Origin: Polyangium jinanense
GTDB taxonomy: Bacteria > Myxococcota > Polyangia > Polyangiales > Polyangiaceae
NCBI RefSeq assembly: GCF_028435365.1
Contig: NZ_JAGTJJ010000105.1
Span: 1-24,122 of the forward strand
DNA: 24,122 nucleotides
Direction of reading: 5' to 3'
Both the position numbers and the translations under genes were made by a program. How positions within the stretch are numbered: the stretch's first letter is position 1; each line of letters starts with the position of its first letter. This document shows, one piece after another, positions 7,382-14,475 of this stretch. The notes beneath the pieces are model-generated. The model was given only the letters and a program-made list of their open reading frames with translations. It searched no databases and had not been told where the DNA came from.

Positions 7382-7650
7382 GCGCTCGGACCGCTGTTGA
7401 GGAAGGGGGTAGGTCGAGTGCCTGAAGCGAACGGTCGCCGCAAGCCGTGGGCGTGGCTTCTGCGGCATGTATTTCCATCGACGTGACGGTGTGTCCGATA
7501 GGTGTGCTCGCCGTGCAAAGATACTGCCGCGGCGGTGGCGTCGCGGTGGCGGTGTTCGTGCGCGAGGTCAAATGGGCGGGTTGTTCACCCCAAGCGCGCC
7601 GAGCCTGTGGTGGAGAGGCGGATCAGCCCGGCGAGGCTCAGGGGCCCTGC
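7382..7650. other. Convergent intergenic region with a hairpin and a direct repeat
   Basis: This lies between the stop of the Cys-rich lipoprotein and the stop of rodA. No gene is supported. It has the right copy of the flanking direct repeat (7390-7429) and then a hairpin at 7437-7466 (GCCGCAAGCC / GGCTTCTGCGGC, one 2-nt bulge). The hairpin may act as a transcription end for the plus-strand gene. No T-run follows closely. Confidence 0.4.
7390..7429 (+). repeat. Right copy of a direct repeat flanking a Cys-rich gene
   Basis: The partner of 6576-6615. The exact 14-mer AAGGGGGTAGGTCG is at 7403-7416, 22 nt after the stop codon of the gene at 6698-7381. Confidence 0.6.
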
Positions 7651-8730
7651 CTACGCCGCGGTGGGCCGCCGGGCCACGCTCGCGAGCAGCCCGACGCCCA
7701 CGAGGCACGTGAACGCGCTCGAGCCGCCGTACGAGATCAGCGGCAGCGTGACGCCCACCACGGGGAGCAGGCCCATCACCATGCCGGCGTTGATCACCGC
7801 CTGCCAGAACACGATCGCCGCGACGCCCACAGCGACGCGGGCCTCGAAGCGGTCGCGCGCGCCCGCGGCGATCCGCAGCGCGGCGAGCACCAGCGCGAGG
7901 TAGAGCGCGAGCACCAGCGCCGTGCCGGCGAAGCCGTGCTCGTGCGCCCAGACCGCGAAGGCGAAGTCGCCGTGGGCCTCGGGCAGCGGGTAGGGCTCGC
8001 TCCCCGCGAAGCTCTTGGCGCCGAGGAGGCGGCCGGCGCCGACGAGCCGCAACGCGTGGTCGCTCTGGTAGCCGGTGGTCATCGGATCGGCGCCGTGAAC
8101 GAACGCAGCGAGGCGCGCGCGCTGGTAGTCGTGCAGGGTGAGCCACACGGTCGCGAGGCTGCCGATCGCGCCGATGGCCAGGGTGACCCGAGCGCCGCGC
8201 GAAAAGCGCTCGAGCGAAAGAGCCGACGCGGCGATCAGCGCGAGCACCACCGCGGTCCCGAGATCCGGCTGGAGCAGCACGGGGATCAGCGTGCAGGCGA
8301 CGAGCCCCGCCGGGAGCGCGAGATCGCGGAGCGGTCGCGGGCCTTCGGCGGGACGAGAAAAGCAGCTCGCGAGCGCGAGCACGAGGCCGAGCTTGAGGGG
8401 CTCGGACGGCTGCACGTTGAGGCGCCCGAGGTGCAGCCAGCGGTGCGCGTCGTTGACCCCCGACGCGGCGAACGTGGCGATGGTGGCGAGGATCAGCGCG
8501 CCGTGAATCAAGAGCGCTCGGCGGTCCTTATGCCGGCGGAGATCCGCGGGCGCAACGAGGAGCGCCGCGGCCGAACCGACGATGAGCCACGCGAGCTGCC
8601 GGGGCCAGAGTGCGCTTTGCTCGGGGAGGGCGAGCCCCGCCGAGCGCACCGTCGCGAGCCCGATGGCGGCGAGCGCGACGGCGGCGCCGACAACGACGAG
8701 GAGGGGACGGTTTCGCACGGCGCGGATCAT
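7651..8730 (-). CDS. rodA: Rod-shape SEDS peptidoglycan glycosyltransferase RodA
   Basis: The protein has 359 residues and about ten hydrophobic segments, the size and form of RodA/FtsW/SpoVE (SEDS) proteins, which polymerise lipid II into glycan strands in the inner membrane with a partner class B PBP. Recognisable parts are LQPDLGTAVV, FAVWAHEHGFAGT (the region of RodA's FAVIGEEFG) and the family signature near the C-terminus, PVVGVTLPLISYGGSS. I call RodA rather than FtsW because of the adjoining PBP2-type gene. The ATG at 8730 overlaps the mrdA stop in an ATGA arrangement and has GAGG about 7 nt upstream, so the two are co-translated. No mreBCD genes lie in this window. The lack of 5' extension and the match in length support this start. 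Confidence 0.92.
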   Translation of the reverse strand: MIRAVRNRPLLVVVGAAVALAAIGLATVRSAGLALPEQSALWPRQLAWLIVGSAAALLVAPADLRRHKDRRALLIHGALILATIATFAASGVNDAHRWLHLGRLNVQPSEPLKLGLVLALASCFSRPAEGPRPLRDLALPAGLVACTLIPVLLQPDLGTAVVLALIAASALSLERFSRGARVTLAIGAIGSLATVWLTLHDYQRARLAAFVHGADPMTTGYQSDHALRLVGAGRLLGAKSFAGSEPYPLPEAHGDFAFAVWAHEHGFAGTALVLALYLALVLAALRIAAGARDRFEARVAVGVAAIVFWQAVINAGMVMGLLPVVGVTLPLISYGGSSAFTCLVGVGLLASVARRPTAA

Positions 8731-10559
8731 CGGGAGCCTCTTTCCTTGCCGGCGAAGTAGGCGCGCAGCGTGTCGTCCGCGATGGCGGTCGCGACGCGGT
8801 GATCCGCGAAGGACCGGCCCTGGACGAGGACGACGATGGCCACCTCGGGGGCGTCCGCAGGCGCGAAGCCCGCGAACCAGCCGTTCGTCTCCGGCATGCG
8901 GATGGGGCGCGCGGGCGGCTCGTCGTCCGGTGGAGCGTCCTCCGCTTCGATGTAGGCCGTGGGCATCAGGAAGAGCTCGCGCGAGTCGGACGCGCCTAGA
9001 GTGCCGGCCACGCTGGCTTGCAACCCGCGAAGCTCGCTCGCACGGGCGCGCAGCGCGGCGCGGACCCGCGCGAGATCCGCGGCCGGAACGTCCACCTGCC
9101 GCGCGGGCGCTGGCACGTCGCTCACGACGATCTGCGGCGTGCGCACGGTGCCGCCGTTCGCGAGGGCCGCGTAGGCCACCGCGAGCTGGATCGGCGTCAC
9201 CCGCACGACGCCTATCCCGATCGCGGCGTTGAGGCTGTGGCCCGCGCGAAAGGGGCCCGGATCGGCGCGCTCGAACCAGGCGCGGCTCGGGACGAGCCCG
9301 GCGAGCTCTCGGCCCATCTCGATGCCGGTGGGCGCGCCGAGGCCGAATCGCCTGGCCTTGCCGACGATGGCGTCGAGCCCGAGGCGCGCGGCTTGATCGT
9401 AGAGCCACACGGAACAGTTCTCGACGAGAGCGTGATCCAGATCGACCCGACCGTGGGTGTGCGTGCAGCGGAACAACCGGAGCCCGAGGGGGTAATAACC
9501 CTTGCACTCGACCGAATGCTCGGCGGCAGCGCGATCCGAGGCGAGCGCCGCCAGCGCCGTGAAGGGCTTGATGGTCGAGCCCGGCGGCTCACTCTCCAGA
9601 AGCGCGCGGTTGAGCTCGGAGCCCGCCGGGACGGCCACGCCGCGATCGAGCAGGTTGGGATCGAACGCGGGGCGTGACGTGATCGCGAGCACGCGGCCGG
9701 TGTGCACGTCGATCAGCACCGCGGCGCCTTTGCGCTGCTCGTGGCGAGTGAACGACTCGTCGAGCGCGCGCTCGAGATCCATGTCGAGCGTCAGCGTCAC
9801 GTCGTGCCCGGCGCGCGGCGCCTCGCCCGTGGGCGCCACCGGGCCGACGATCCGCCGCGACGCGGCCACGAACGCGTGGCCCGGCGAGCCGCGCAAGGTG
9901 CGATCTCGCGCGCGCTCGACGCCGGTGCGGCCGACGCGATCCCCCGGCAATTTGCCTGGATCTTTCGCGATGTCGGCCGGCGAGACCTCGTTCATGTACC
10001 CGATCGCGTGCGCGCCGAGGGGGCCGAACGGGTAGCGCCGCCCCGCTCGTTCGACGAGCTTGATCCAGGAGAGCGCGCGGTCGTCGCGGATCGCCTGAAG
10101 TCGCTCGGGATGGACGTCGCGGCGCACGAGGAGCAACTGGTCGCGCTTCGCTGCGGGCACAGCGTCGAGCTTCTGGCGGAGGCGGCTCTGCTCGTCATCG
10201 CTGAGGCCGAGCGCGGCGGCGAGGCGGGGCACCTTCTCCTCCGGTCGGGCGAGCATCCGATCGGGGACGACGTAGGCGTCGACGGCGACGCGATCCTCGG
10301 CGACGACGCGGCCGCGCGCGTCGCGGATCACCCCGCGGCTCGGCGCGAGGCGCACTCGTTTCACGCTGGCAGCTTCGAGGCGGGCCGCGTGCTCTGCGCC
10401 GTGCACGATCTGCAGGTGGACGCCGCGAGCCGCGAGGCCGAGGAGCGCCGCGCCGACGAACCACGACATGCCTCGCACGCGGCGTCCGAGGTGGGTGTGT
10501 GCGTCAGGGGCGCTCGTCGCCTCGTGGACATCGGGGATCGGGGCGGTGTCGTCGGGCAT
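8727..10559 (-). CDS. mrdA: Penicillin-binding protein 2 (MrdA-like) with altered active-site motifs
   Basis: A class B PBP of 610 residues, paired with RodA for cell elongation. It has a short cytoplasmic N-terminus, one membrane segment (about 32-52), the pedestal domain with GRTGVERARDRTLRG (about 210-224), and a transpeptidase domain from about 275. Motif 1 is intact: PPGSTIKPF, Ser328 and Lys331. Motif 2 (SxN or SxD in the family) reads NCS at 381-383 in VENCSVWLYD. Motif 3 (KTG in AGKTGTA) reads TLG at 520-522 in VAGTLGAS. The frame is intact on both sides, including NGWFAGFAPAD after it, so this is divergence rather than a frameshift. The protein may be inactive or weak as a transpeptidase yet still support RodA. 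A GTG lies one codon before the ATG at 10559; GGAGG with a 6-nt gap favours the ATG. Confidence 0.9.
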   Translation of the reverse strand: MPDDTAPIPDVHEATSAPDAHTHLGRRVRGMSWFVGAALLGLAARGVHLQIVHGAEHAARLEAASVKRVRLAPSRGVIRDARGRVVAEDRVAVDAYVVPDRMLARPEEKVPRLAAALGLSDDEQSRLRQKLDAVPAAKRDQLLLVRRDVHPERLQAIRDDRALSWIKLVERAGRRYPFGPLGAHAIGYMNEVSPADIAKDPGKLPGDRVGRTGVERARDRTLRGSPGHAFVAASRRIVGPVAPTGEAPRAGHDVTLTLDMDLERALDESFTRHEQRKGAAVLIDVHTGRVLAITSRPAFDPNLLDRGVAVPAGSELNRALLESEPPGSTIKPFTALAALASDRAAAEHSVECKGYYPLGLRLFRCTHTHGRVDLDHALVENCSVWLYDQAARLGLDAIVGKARRFGLGAPTGIEMGRELAGLVPSRAWFERADPGPFRAGHSLNAAIGIGVVRVTPIQLAVAYAALANGGTVRTPQIVVSDVPAPARQVDVPAADLARVRAALRARASELRGLQASVAGTLGASDSRELFLMPTAYIEAEDAPPDDEPPARPIRMPETNGWFAGFAPADAPEVAIVVLVQGRSFADHRVATAIADDTLRAYFAGKERGSR

Positions 10560-10708
10560 CACGGTCCTCCGTACATCGAGGGGTCAGCACGCGTCGTGAG
10601 AGCAAAGAGGAACGCGGCGAGGGCCCGCCGGTCTTCCCCTTCGTAGCGGGCGAGCGACGCGTCAATTCCGCGAATCGGACGGTGTCCGACACGTGGACGA
10701 CTGGGGGT

Positions 10709-10806
10709 GCGGAGGCGGAGGCGGAGGCGCGTGCGCTTGCGCGTGCGGAGGCGGAGGCGGAGGCGGAGGCGGAGGCGCAAACGCAAACGCAAACGCAAAC
10801 GCAAAC
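10709..10806 (+). repeat. Hexanucleotide microsatellite, (GCGGAG)n then (GCAAAC)5
   Basis: There are GCGGAG units from 10709, interrupted by a GCGCGTGCGCTTGCGCGT stretch, and then more GCGGAG units from 10745. Five perfect GCAAAC units at 10777-10806 end the tract. It lies in the 590-nt gap between mrdA (minus) and the first tandem lipoprotein (plus), in the mrdA upstream region. A six-base period keeps frames open in every direction, so the apparent reading frames here are not genes. Confidence 0.9.
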
Positions 10807-10976
10807 GGGGGCGGGGTCAGGCGAGCGAAAACTCAACGACCAAATGTGGAATTGGTTCGTCGAGGGAAAACCCACGATCCACCCCGAATGGGGCAAGGGG
10901 GGTTGGAATGGGAGCCGTGATCCTGGGGTGAGAAGGTGTTCCACAGGCGTCGCCGGCCTCCGCTCCCCAGAACCAA

Positions 10977-11089
10977 CCTCACCCCCAACCCCCTCTCCGC
11001 GCGGCGGAGAGGGGGCGAAAGGCGCTGGCTCAAGCCGAAAACTCCCTCCCTCTCCACTGTGTGGAGAGGGAGGGTTGGGGTGGGTGAGG
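10977..11089. repeat. Nested inverted repeat with two strong hairpins
   Basis: The outer arms CCTCACCCCCAA and TTGGGGTGGGTGAGG enclose two perfect hairpins. The first, at 10989-11015, has a 12-bp stem CCCCCTCTCCGC / GCGGAGAGGGGG with a 3-nt loop. The second, at 11044-11074, has a 14-bp stem CCCTCCCTCTCCAC / GTGGAGAGGGAGGG with a 3-nt loop. Elements beginning CCTCACCCC(C)AACCCC are, as I recall, scattered in many bacterial genomes. This one lies just upstream of the lipoprotein gene at 11152. Confidence 0.85.
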
Positions 11090-11151
11090 CCTCCTGCGCA
11101 CTCGAATGACCAGCCCCCCCGCGGCAACTCATGGCTCCGTGGAGGTGCCGC

Positions 11152-12717
11152 ATGGTGCACGGACGAACGGTGCGAGACTTCTGGTGTGGTGCGTCGGGGG
11201 AAAAGCGGACACGTGGCGTTCTCGCCGCCCTTGGCTTCTTTTCCGCGGCGCTGCTCCCTGCGTGCAGCGGTTGCCAGGTCGAGATCGAGCGCAGCACCGC
11301 GACGCATGCGGACGGCCTCTATCGCCACCTCCTCGTCGGAGGAACGGAGCCCGACGGCGCGTTCGTCCTGGCGCTGCACGAGCGCGCGCCGGGGGATGAA
11401 GAGCTGGTCCTGGTCTCGCTTGCAGAGGGCGAAAAGCGCACCTGCTCGCTGGGCAAGGCAGCCTGGTACACCACGCTCCAGCCGCAACCCCCCTGGTACG
11501 GCGATGACGAGCCGTCCGTCGACCCTCGCCCGGCACGTATCCTGACGCTCGAAGGAGACATCGGGGCCAAGAGCGGGGACCTGCTCATCTTCGATGCGTC
11601 CTGCGTGGAGCGCATGCGCGTGCCCTCGGTCGAGGGCTGGTTGTGGCCGCTCTACGGCGCCCAGGGCAAACACGTGGGCTACGCCGCGCGGACGACGTCC
11701 GGGAAGGTCGTGACGATCGATCCCTGGGCCGGCTCGGTGCACACGATCGCCGAGAACGTGAGCTTCTCGACCTACATGCTCGACAAATTCTGGCTGATCG
11801 AGGGCGGGAGCGTGGTCGTGCGCGATCGCGATGGGAAAACGTTGCAAACTGCAGGCTCGGGCGTCACCGAGCTCGCGACGTATTCCGGAGACCAGGTGGC
11901 TTATGTGGATGCGAAAGGCCTCTGGGTGCTGAAACTGGGCGATCCCGAGCCCACGGCCATCCCCACGGCGGCCGCGCCGTGCAAACCCGAGTACTTCTAC
12001 ACGGGCTCGATACAGCTCGCCTACCGGGACGACTGCGCGGCCGGCGTGCTCGCGGTCCGGGACCTGACGACCGGGGACACACGCGTCCTCTCCGATAAGG
12101 TCACGTCCACGCGTTTCCGCTACGACCCTTCGATGTCGTGGATCTTCTTCGAGCGCGAGGAGCCTGGGAAGAAGCGCGAACTATGGGCCGTCCCGGGGGC
12201 TGGCGAGCCCGTGCTCGTCGGGACGAATCCGAGGCCCAACTGGTATCCTGGGCGGTCCGCGGCGGGCTTTTTGTTCGACCTCGATCACGACGGCGCGGCC
12301 GGCACGCTGGGAACCTGGACGCTGGAGGGCGGTTTTTCTCCGCTCCTCGAGAACTCCGCGGGGTCATGGGGAGGGTACACCGACCATTTCGCCGCGTTCG
12401 CGGACGTGCAGGAGGATGTCGGGACGCTCGTCGTGTACGACAGGAACACGCTGGCCGAAGCTCTCCGGATCCCGCGCGTCCACAGCTCGACCCCGACCTT
12501 TGCCCGCCAGGTGGCCGCTCTCGGCTACGTTCACGACTGGGACGACGCGCTCGGGGAAGGCACCCTCGGGGTCTGGATCCCCTACAACGGACAGCAGATC
12601 GACGTCGATACGGGCGTCACCGAATTCACCGAGATCTTCTGGCCCGAGCCCGGCATCCTCTACGCCGTGCGCGCGCCCGAACGCGCGGGCCTCTGGACAG
12701 CCTATCCGGACCTCTAG
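11152..12717 (+). CDS. Secreted lipoprotein, tandem copy 1 (propeller-like, unknown function)
   Basis: The protein has 521 residues from the ATG at 11152, which follows GTGGAGGTGCCGC with a strong GGAGG. The same start context recurs in copy 2, so an ATG seven codons upstream is rejected. The N-terminus has a basic stretch (EKRTRG), a hydrophobic core and an LPAC lipobox (Cys about 38). The mature protein is a series of short strand-rich units with recurring G-D-x-V/L and W/Y patterns (SGDQVAYVDAKGLWVL, SGDLLIFDASC, VGTLVVYDRNTL), suggestive of a beta-propeller of the TolB/WD40 sort. No signature proves this. Four cysteines (RTCSLG, ASCVER, APCKPE, DDCAAG) are kept in copy 2 and may pair. The C-terminus FWPEPGILYAVRAPERAGLWTAYPDL is also closely matched. 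Confidence 0.88.
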   Translation: MVHGRTVRDFWCGASGEKRTRGVLAALGFFSAALLPACSGCQVEIERSTATHADGLYRHLLVGGTEPDGAFVLALHERAPGDEELVLVSLAEGEKRTCSLGKAAWYTTLQPQPPWYGDDEPSVDPRPARILTLEGDIGAKSGDLLIFDASCVERMRVPSVEGWLWPLYGAQGKHVGYAARTTSGKVVTIDPWAGSVHTIAENVSFSTYMLDKFWLIEGGSVVVRDRDGKTLQTAGSGVTELATYSGDQVAYVDAKGLWVLKLGDPEPTAIPTAAAPCKPEYFYTGSIQLAYRDDCAAGVLAVRDLTTGDTRVLSDKVTSTRFRYDPSMSWIFFEREEPGKKRELWAVPGAGEPVLVGTNPRPNWYPGRSAAGFLFDLDHDGAAGTLGTWTLEGGFSPLLENSAGSWGGYTDHFAAFADVQEDVGTLVVYDRNTLAEALRIPRVHSSTPTFARQVAALGYVHDWDDALGEGTLGVWIPYNGQQIDVDTGVTEFTEIFWPEPGILYAVRAPERAGLWTAYPDL

Positions 12718-12843
12718 GCATCGGCCCGCGCGCGCCACGTCGGGGCCACGACCCCGTGGCCCCCCGAAAGCACACCCCCGCCTCCTGCGCACTCGAATGA
12801 CCACCCTCCCCGCGGCAACTCATGGCTCCCGTGGAGGTTTCGC

Positions 12844-14409
12844 ATGGTGAACGGACGAACGGCGCGAGGGTTCTGGTGTGGTGCGTCGGGAGAAACGCGG
12901 AGACGGGGCGCGCTCGCCGCCTTCGGCTTCTTGGCCGCGGCGCTGCTCCCTGCGTGCAGCGCTGAGGTCGAGATCGAGCGCAGCCCCGCGATGCACGCGG
13001 ACGGCCTCTATCGCGGGCTCTTCGTCGGAGGATCGAAGCCCGACGGGACGTTCGTCCTGGCGCAGCACGAGCTCGCGCCGGGGGATGAGGAGCTCGTCCT
13101 GGTCTCGCTCGCAGAGGGCGAAAAGCGCACCTGCTCGCTGGGCAAGGCATTCTTTTACCACACGGCCCAGCCGCAACCCCCTCCCGAGTTCGGCGTGAGC
13201 GAGCCGTTCGTCGACCCTCGCCCGACACGTATCCTGACGCTCGAAGGAGAGCTCGGGGCCGAGAGCGGGGACCTGCGCGTCTTCGACGCGTCCTGCGTGG
13301 AGCGCATGCGCGTGCCCTCGGTCGAAGCGCCGGTGCAGATCATCGGCGGGTCCACGCCCCGCGCCTACACCGCGCAGACGACGTCCGGGGAGGTCGTGGT
13401 GATCGATCCCTGGGCCGACTCGGTGCGCACGATCGCCGAGAGCGCGAGCTTCTGGCAATACCGGCAGGACAAGTTCTGGTTGATCGAGGGCGGGCGCCTG
13501 GTCGTGCGTGATCTCGATGGGAACATCTTGCAAACCGCGGGCGAGGGCGTCACCGAGGTCGCGGTCCCGTATTCCGGAGACGAGGCGGCTTATGTGGATG
13601 CGACGGGCCTCTGGGTGCTCGAGTCGGGGGACCCCGGGCCCATCGCCATCCCCACGACGGCCGCGCCGTGCAAACCCCAATACGGCTTGGGGGGGGCCCC
13701 GCTGAAGCTCATATACCGGGACGACTGCGCGGCCGGCGTGCTCGCGGTTCTGGACCGGGAGACGGGGGACACACGCCTCTTCTCCAGCGGGGTCACGTCC
13801 GCGTATGCCGCGAACCACATTACGATGTCGTGGGTCTTCTTCGAGCGCGAGGAGCCTGGGAAGAAGCGCGAGCTCTGGGCCATCCAGGGGGCCGGCGAGC
13901 CCATGCTCGTCGGGACGAATCCGAGCCCCACCTGGTTTGCTTGGCCGCGCAAGGAGGACTTTCTGGTCGAGCTCGATCACGACGGCGCGACCGCCACGCT
14001 TGGAAACTGGACGCCGGAGGGCGGTTTTGCTCCGCTCCTCGAGAACTTCTGGGATGGATGGGCAGGGATGAAGGGCTATTTCCCCACGCTCACGGACCCC
14101 GAGGAGGATCTCGGGACGCTCGTCGTGCTCGACACGACGACGCTGACCGAAGCGCTCCGGATCCCGGGCGTCCACCGCATGACCCCGGACTTTGTCACCC
14201 AGGGGCGCACCCTCCGCTACATTCACGACTGGGACGACGCGCTCGGCGCAGGCACCTTCGGGGCCTGGGTCCCCGCCACCGGAAAGCAGCTCGACGTCGA
14301 TACCGGCGTCACCGAATCCGGCGAGCTCTTCTGGCCCGAGCCCGGCGTCGTCTACGCCGTGCGCACGCCCGAACGCGTGGGCATCTGGACAGCCTATCCG
14401 AAGCTTTAG
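12844..14409 (+). CDS. Secreted lipoprotein, tandem copy 2 (propeller-like, unknown function)
   Basis: The protein has 521 residues, the same length as its upstream paralogue and alignable over the full length with a few compensating indels. The signal region (ETRRRGALAAFGFLAAALLPAC) is more clearly hydrophobic than in copy 1 and also ends in LPAC. Conserved blocks include HADGLYR, LVSLAEGEKRTCSLG, PTRILTLEGELG, DASCVERMRVPSVE, FFEREEPGKKREL, LDHDGA and HDWDDALG. The regions that differ most are the segment after CSLGKA, the residues around 330-350, and the central WDGWAGMKGYFP block; these may be surface loops free to vary. GGAGG precedes the ATG. The gene lies 66 nt before the histidine kinase gene on the same strand. 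Confidence 0.88.
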   Translation: MVNGRTARGFWCGASGETRRRGALAAFGFLAAALLPACSAEVEIERSPAMHADGLYRGLFVGGSKPDGTFVLAQHELAPGDEELVLVSLAEGEKRTCSLGKAFFYHTAQPQPPPEFGVSEPFVDPRPTRILTLEGELGAESGDLRVFDASCVERMRVPSVEAPVQIIGGSTPRAYTAQTTSGEVVVIDPWADSVRTIAESASFWQYRQDKFWLIEGGRLVVRDLDGNILQTAGEGVTEVAVPYSGDEAAYVDATGLWVLESGDPGPIAIPTTAAPCKPQYGLGGAPLKLIYRDDCAAGVLAVLDRETGDTRLFSSGVTSAYAANHITMSWVFFEREEPGKKRELWAIQGAGEPMLVGTNPSPTWFAWPRKEDFLVELDHDGATATLGNWTPEGGFAPLLENFWDGWAGMKGYFPTLTDPEEDLGTLVVLDTTTLTEALRIPGVHRMTPDFVTQGRTLRYIHDWDDALGAGTFGAWVPATGKQLDVDTGVTESGELFWPEPGVVYAVRTPERVGIWTAYPKL

Positions 14410-14437
14410 GCATCGGCCCCCGGCGCCCCCTTCCATG

Positions 14438-14456
14438 ATGCGCGGGCCTATAGCAT
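14438..14456 (+). promoter_or_regulatory. Promoter-like CTATAG motif upstream of the histidine kinase
   Basis: The plus strand reads ATGCGCGGGCCTATAGCAT, identical over 19 nt to 2851-2869 at dppA but in the opposite orientation to its gene. TATAG is nearly palindromic, so it could serve as a -10 in either direction; here TATAGC lies about 22 nt before the ATG at 14476. No -35 is evident. Confidence 0.35.
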
Positions 14457-14475
14457 CGTCCGGCCCCCGCCCCCC

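Larger units (their letters stand above)
11091..14420 (+). repeat. Tandem gene duplication of about 1.69 kb
   Basis: Two adjacent units, about 11091-12730 and 12782-14420, are offset by 1,691-1,692 bp. The similarity begins upstream of each gene with an identical CTCCTGCGCACTCGAATGAC, covers the ribosome-binding site and the entire coding region, and ends just after the stops in TAGGCATCGGCCC. Both genes encode 521 residues. Confidence 0.9.

Noticed and set aside
7447..8760. Open frame of 437 codons on the plus strand opposite rodA
   Set aside because: Charged low-complexity sequence antisense to a clear SEDS gene with the family signature.
10683..10699. TGTCCGACACGTGGACG, similar to the TGTCC-N7-GGACA dyads of the sigma-54 region
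   Set aside because: No -24/-12 promoter was found between it and mrdA, and GTCC/GGAC pairs are frequent in GC-rich DNA. It is probably chance.
10709..10930. Short plus-strand frames encoding poly-Gly and Ala-Asn repeats
   Set aside because: Direct translation of the hexanucleotide tract; no ribosome-binding site or signal-like start.
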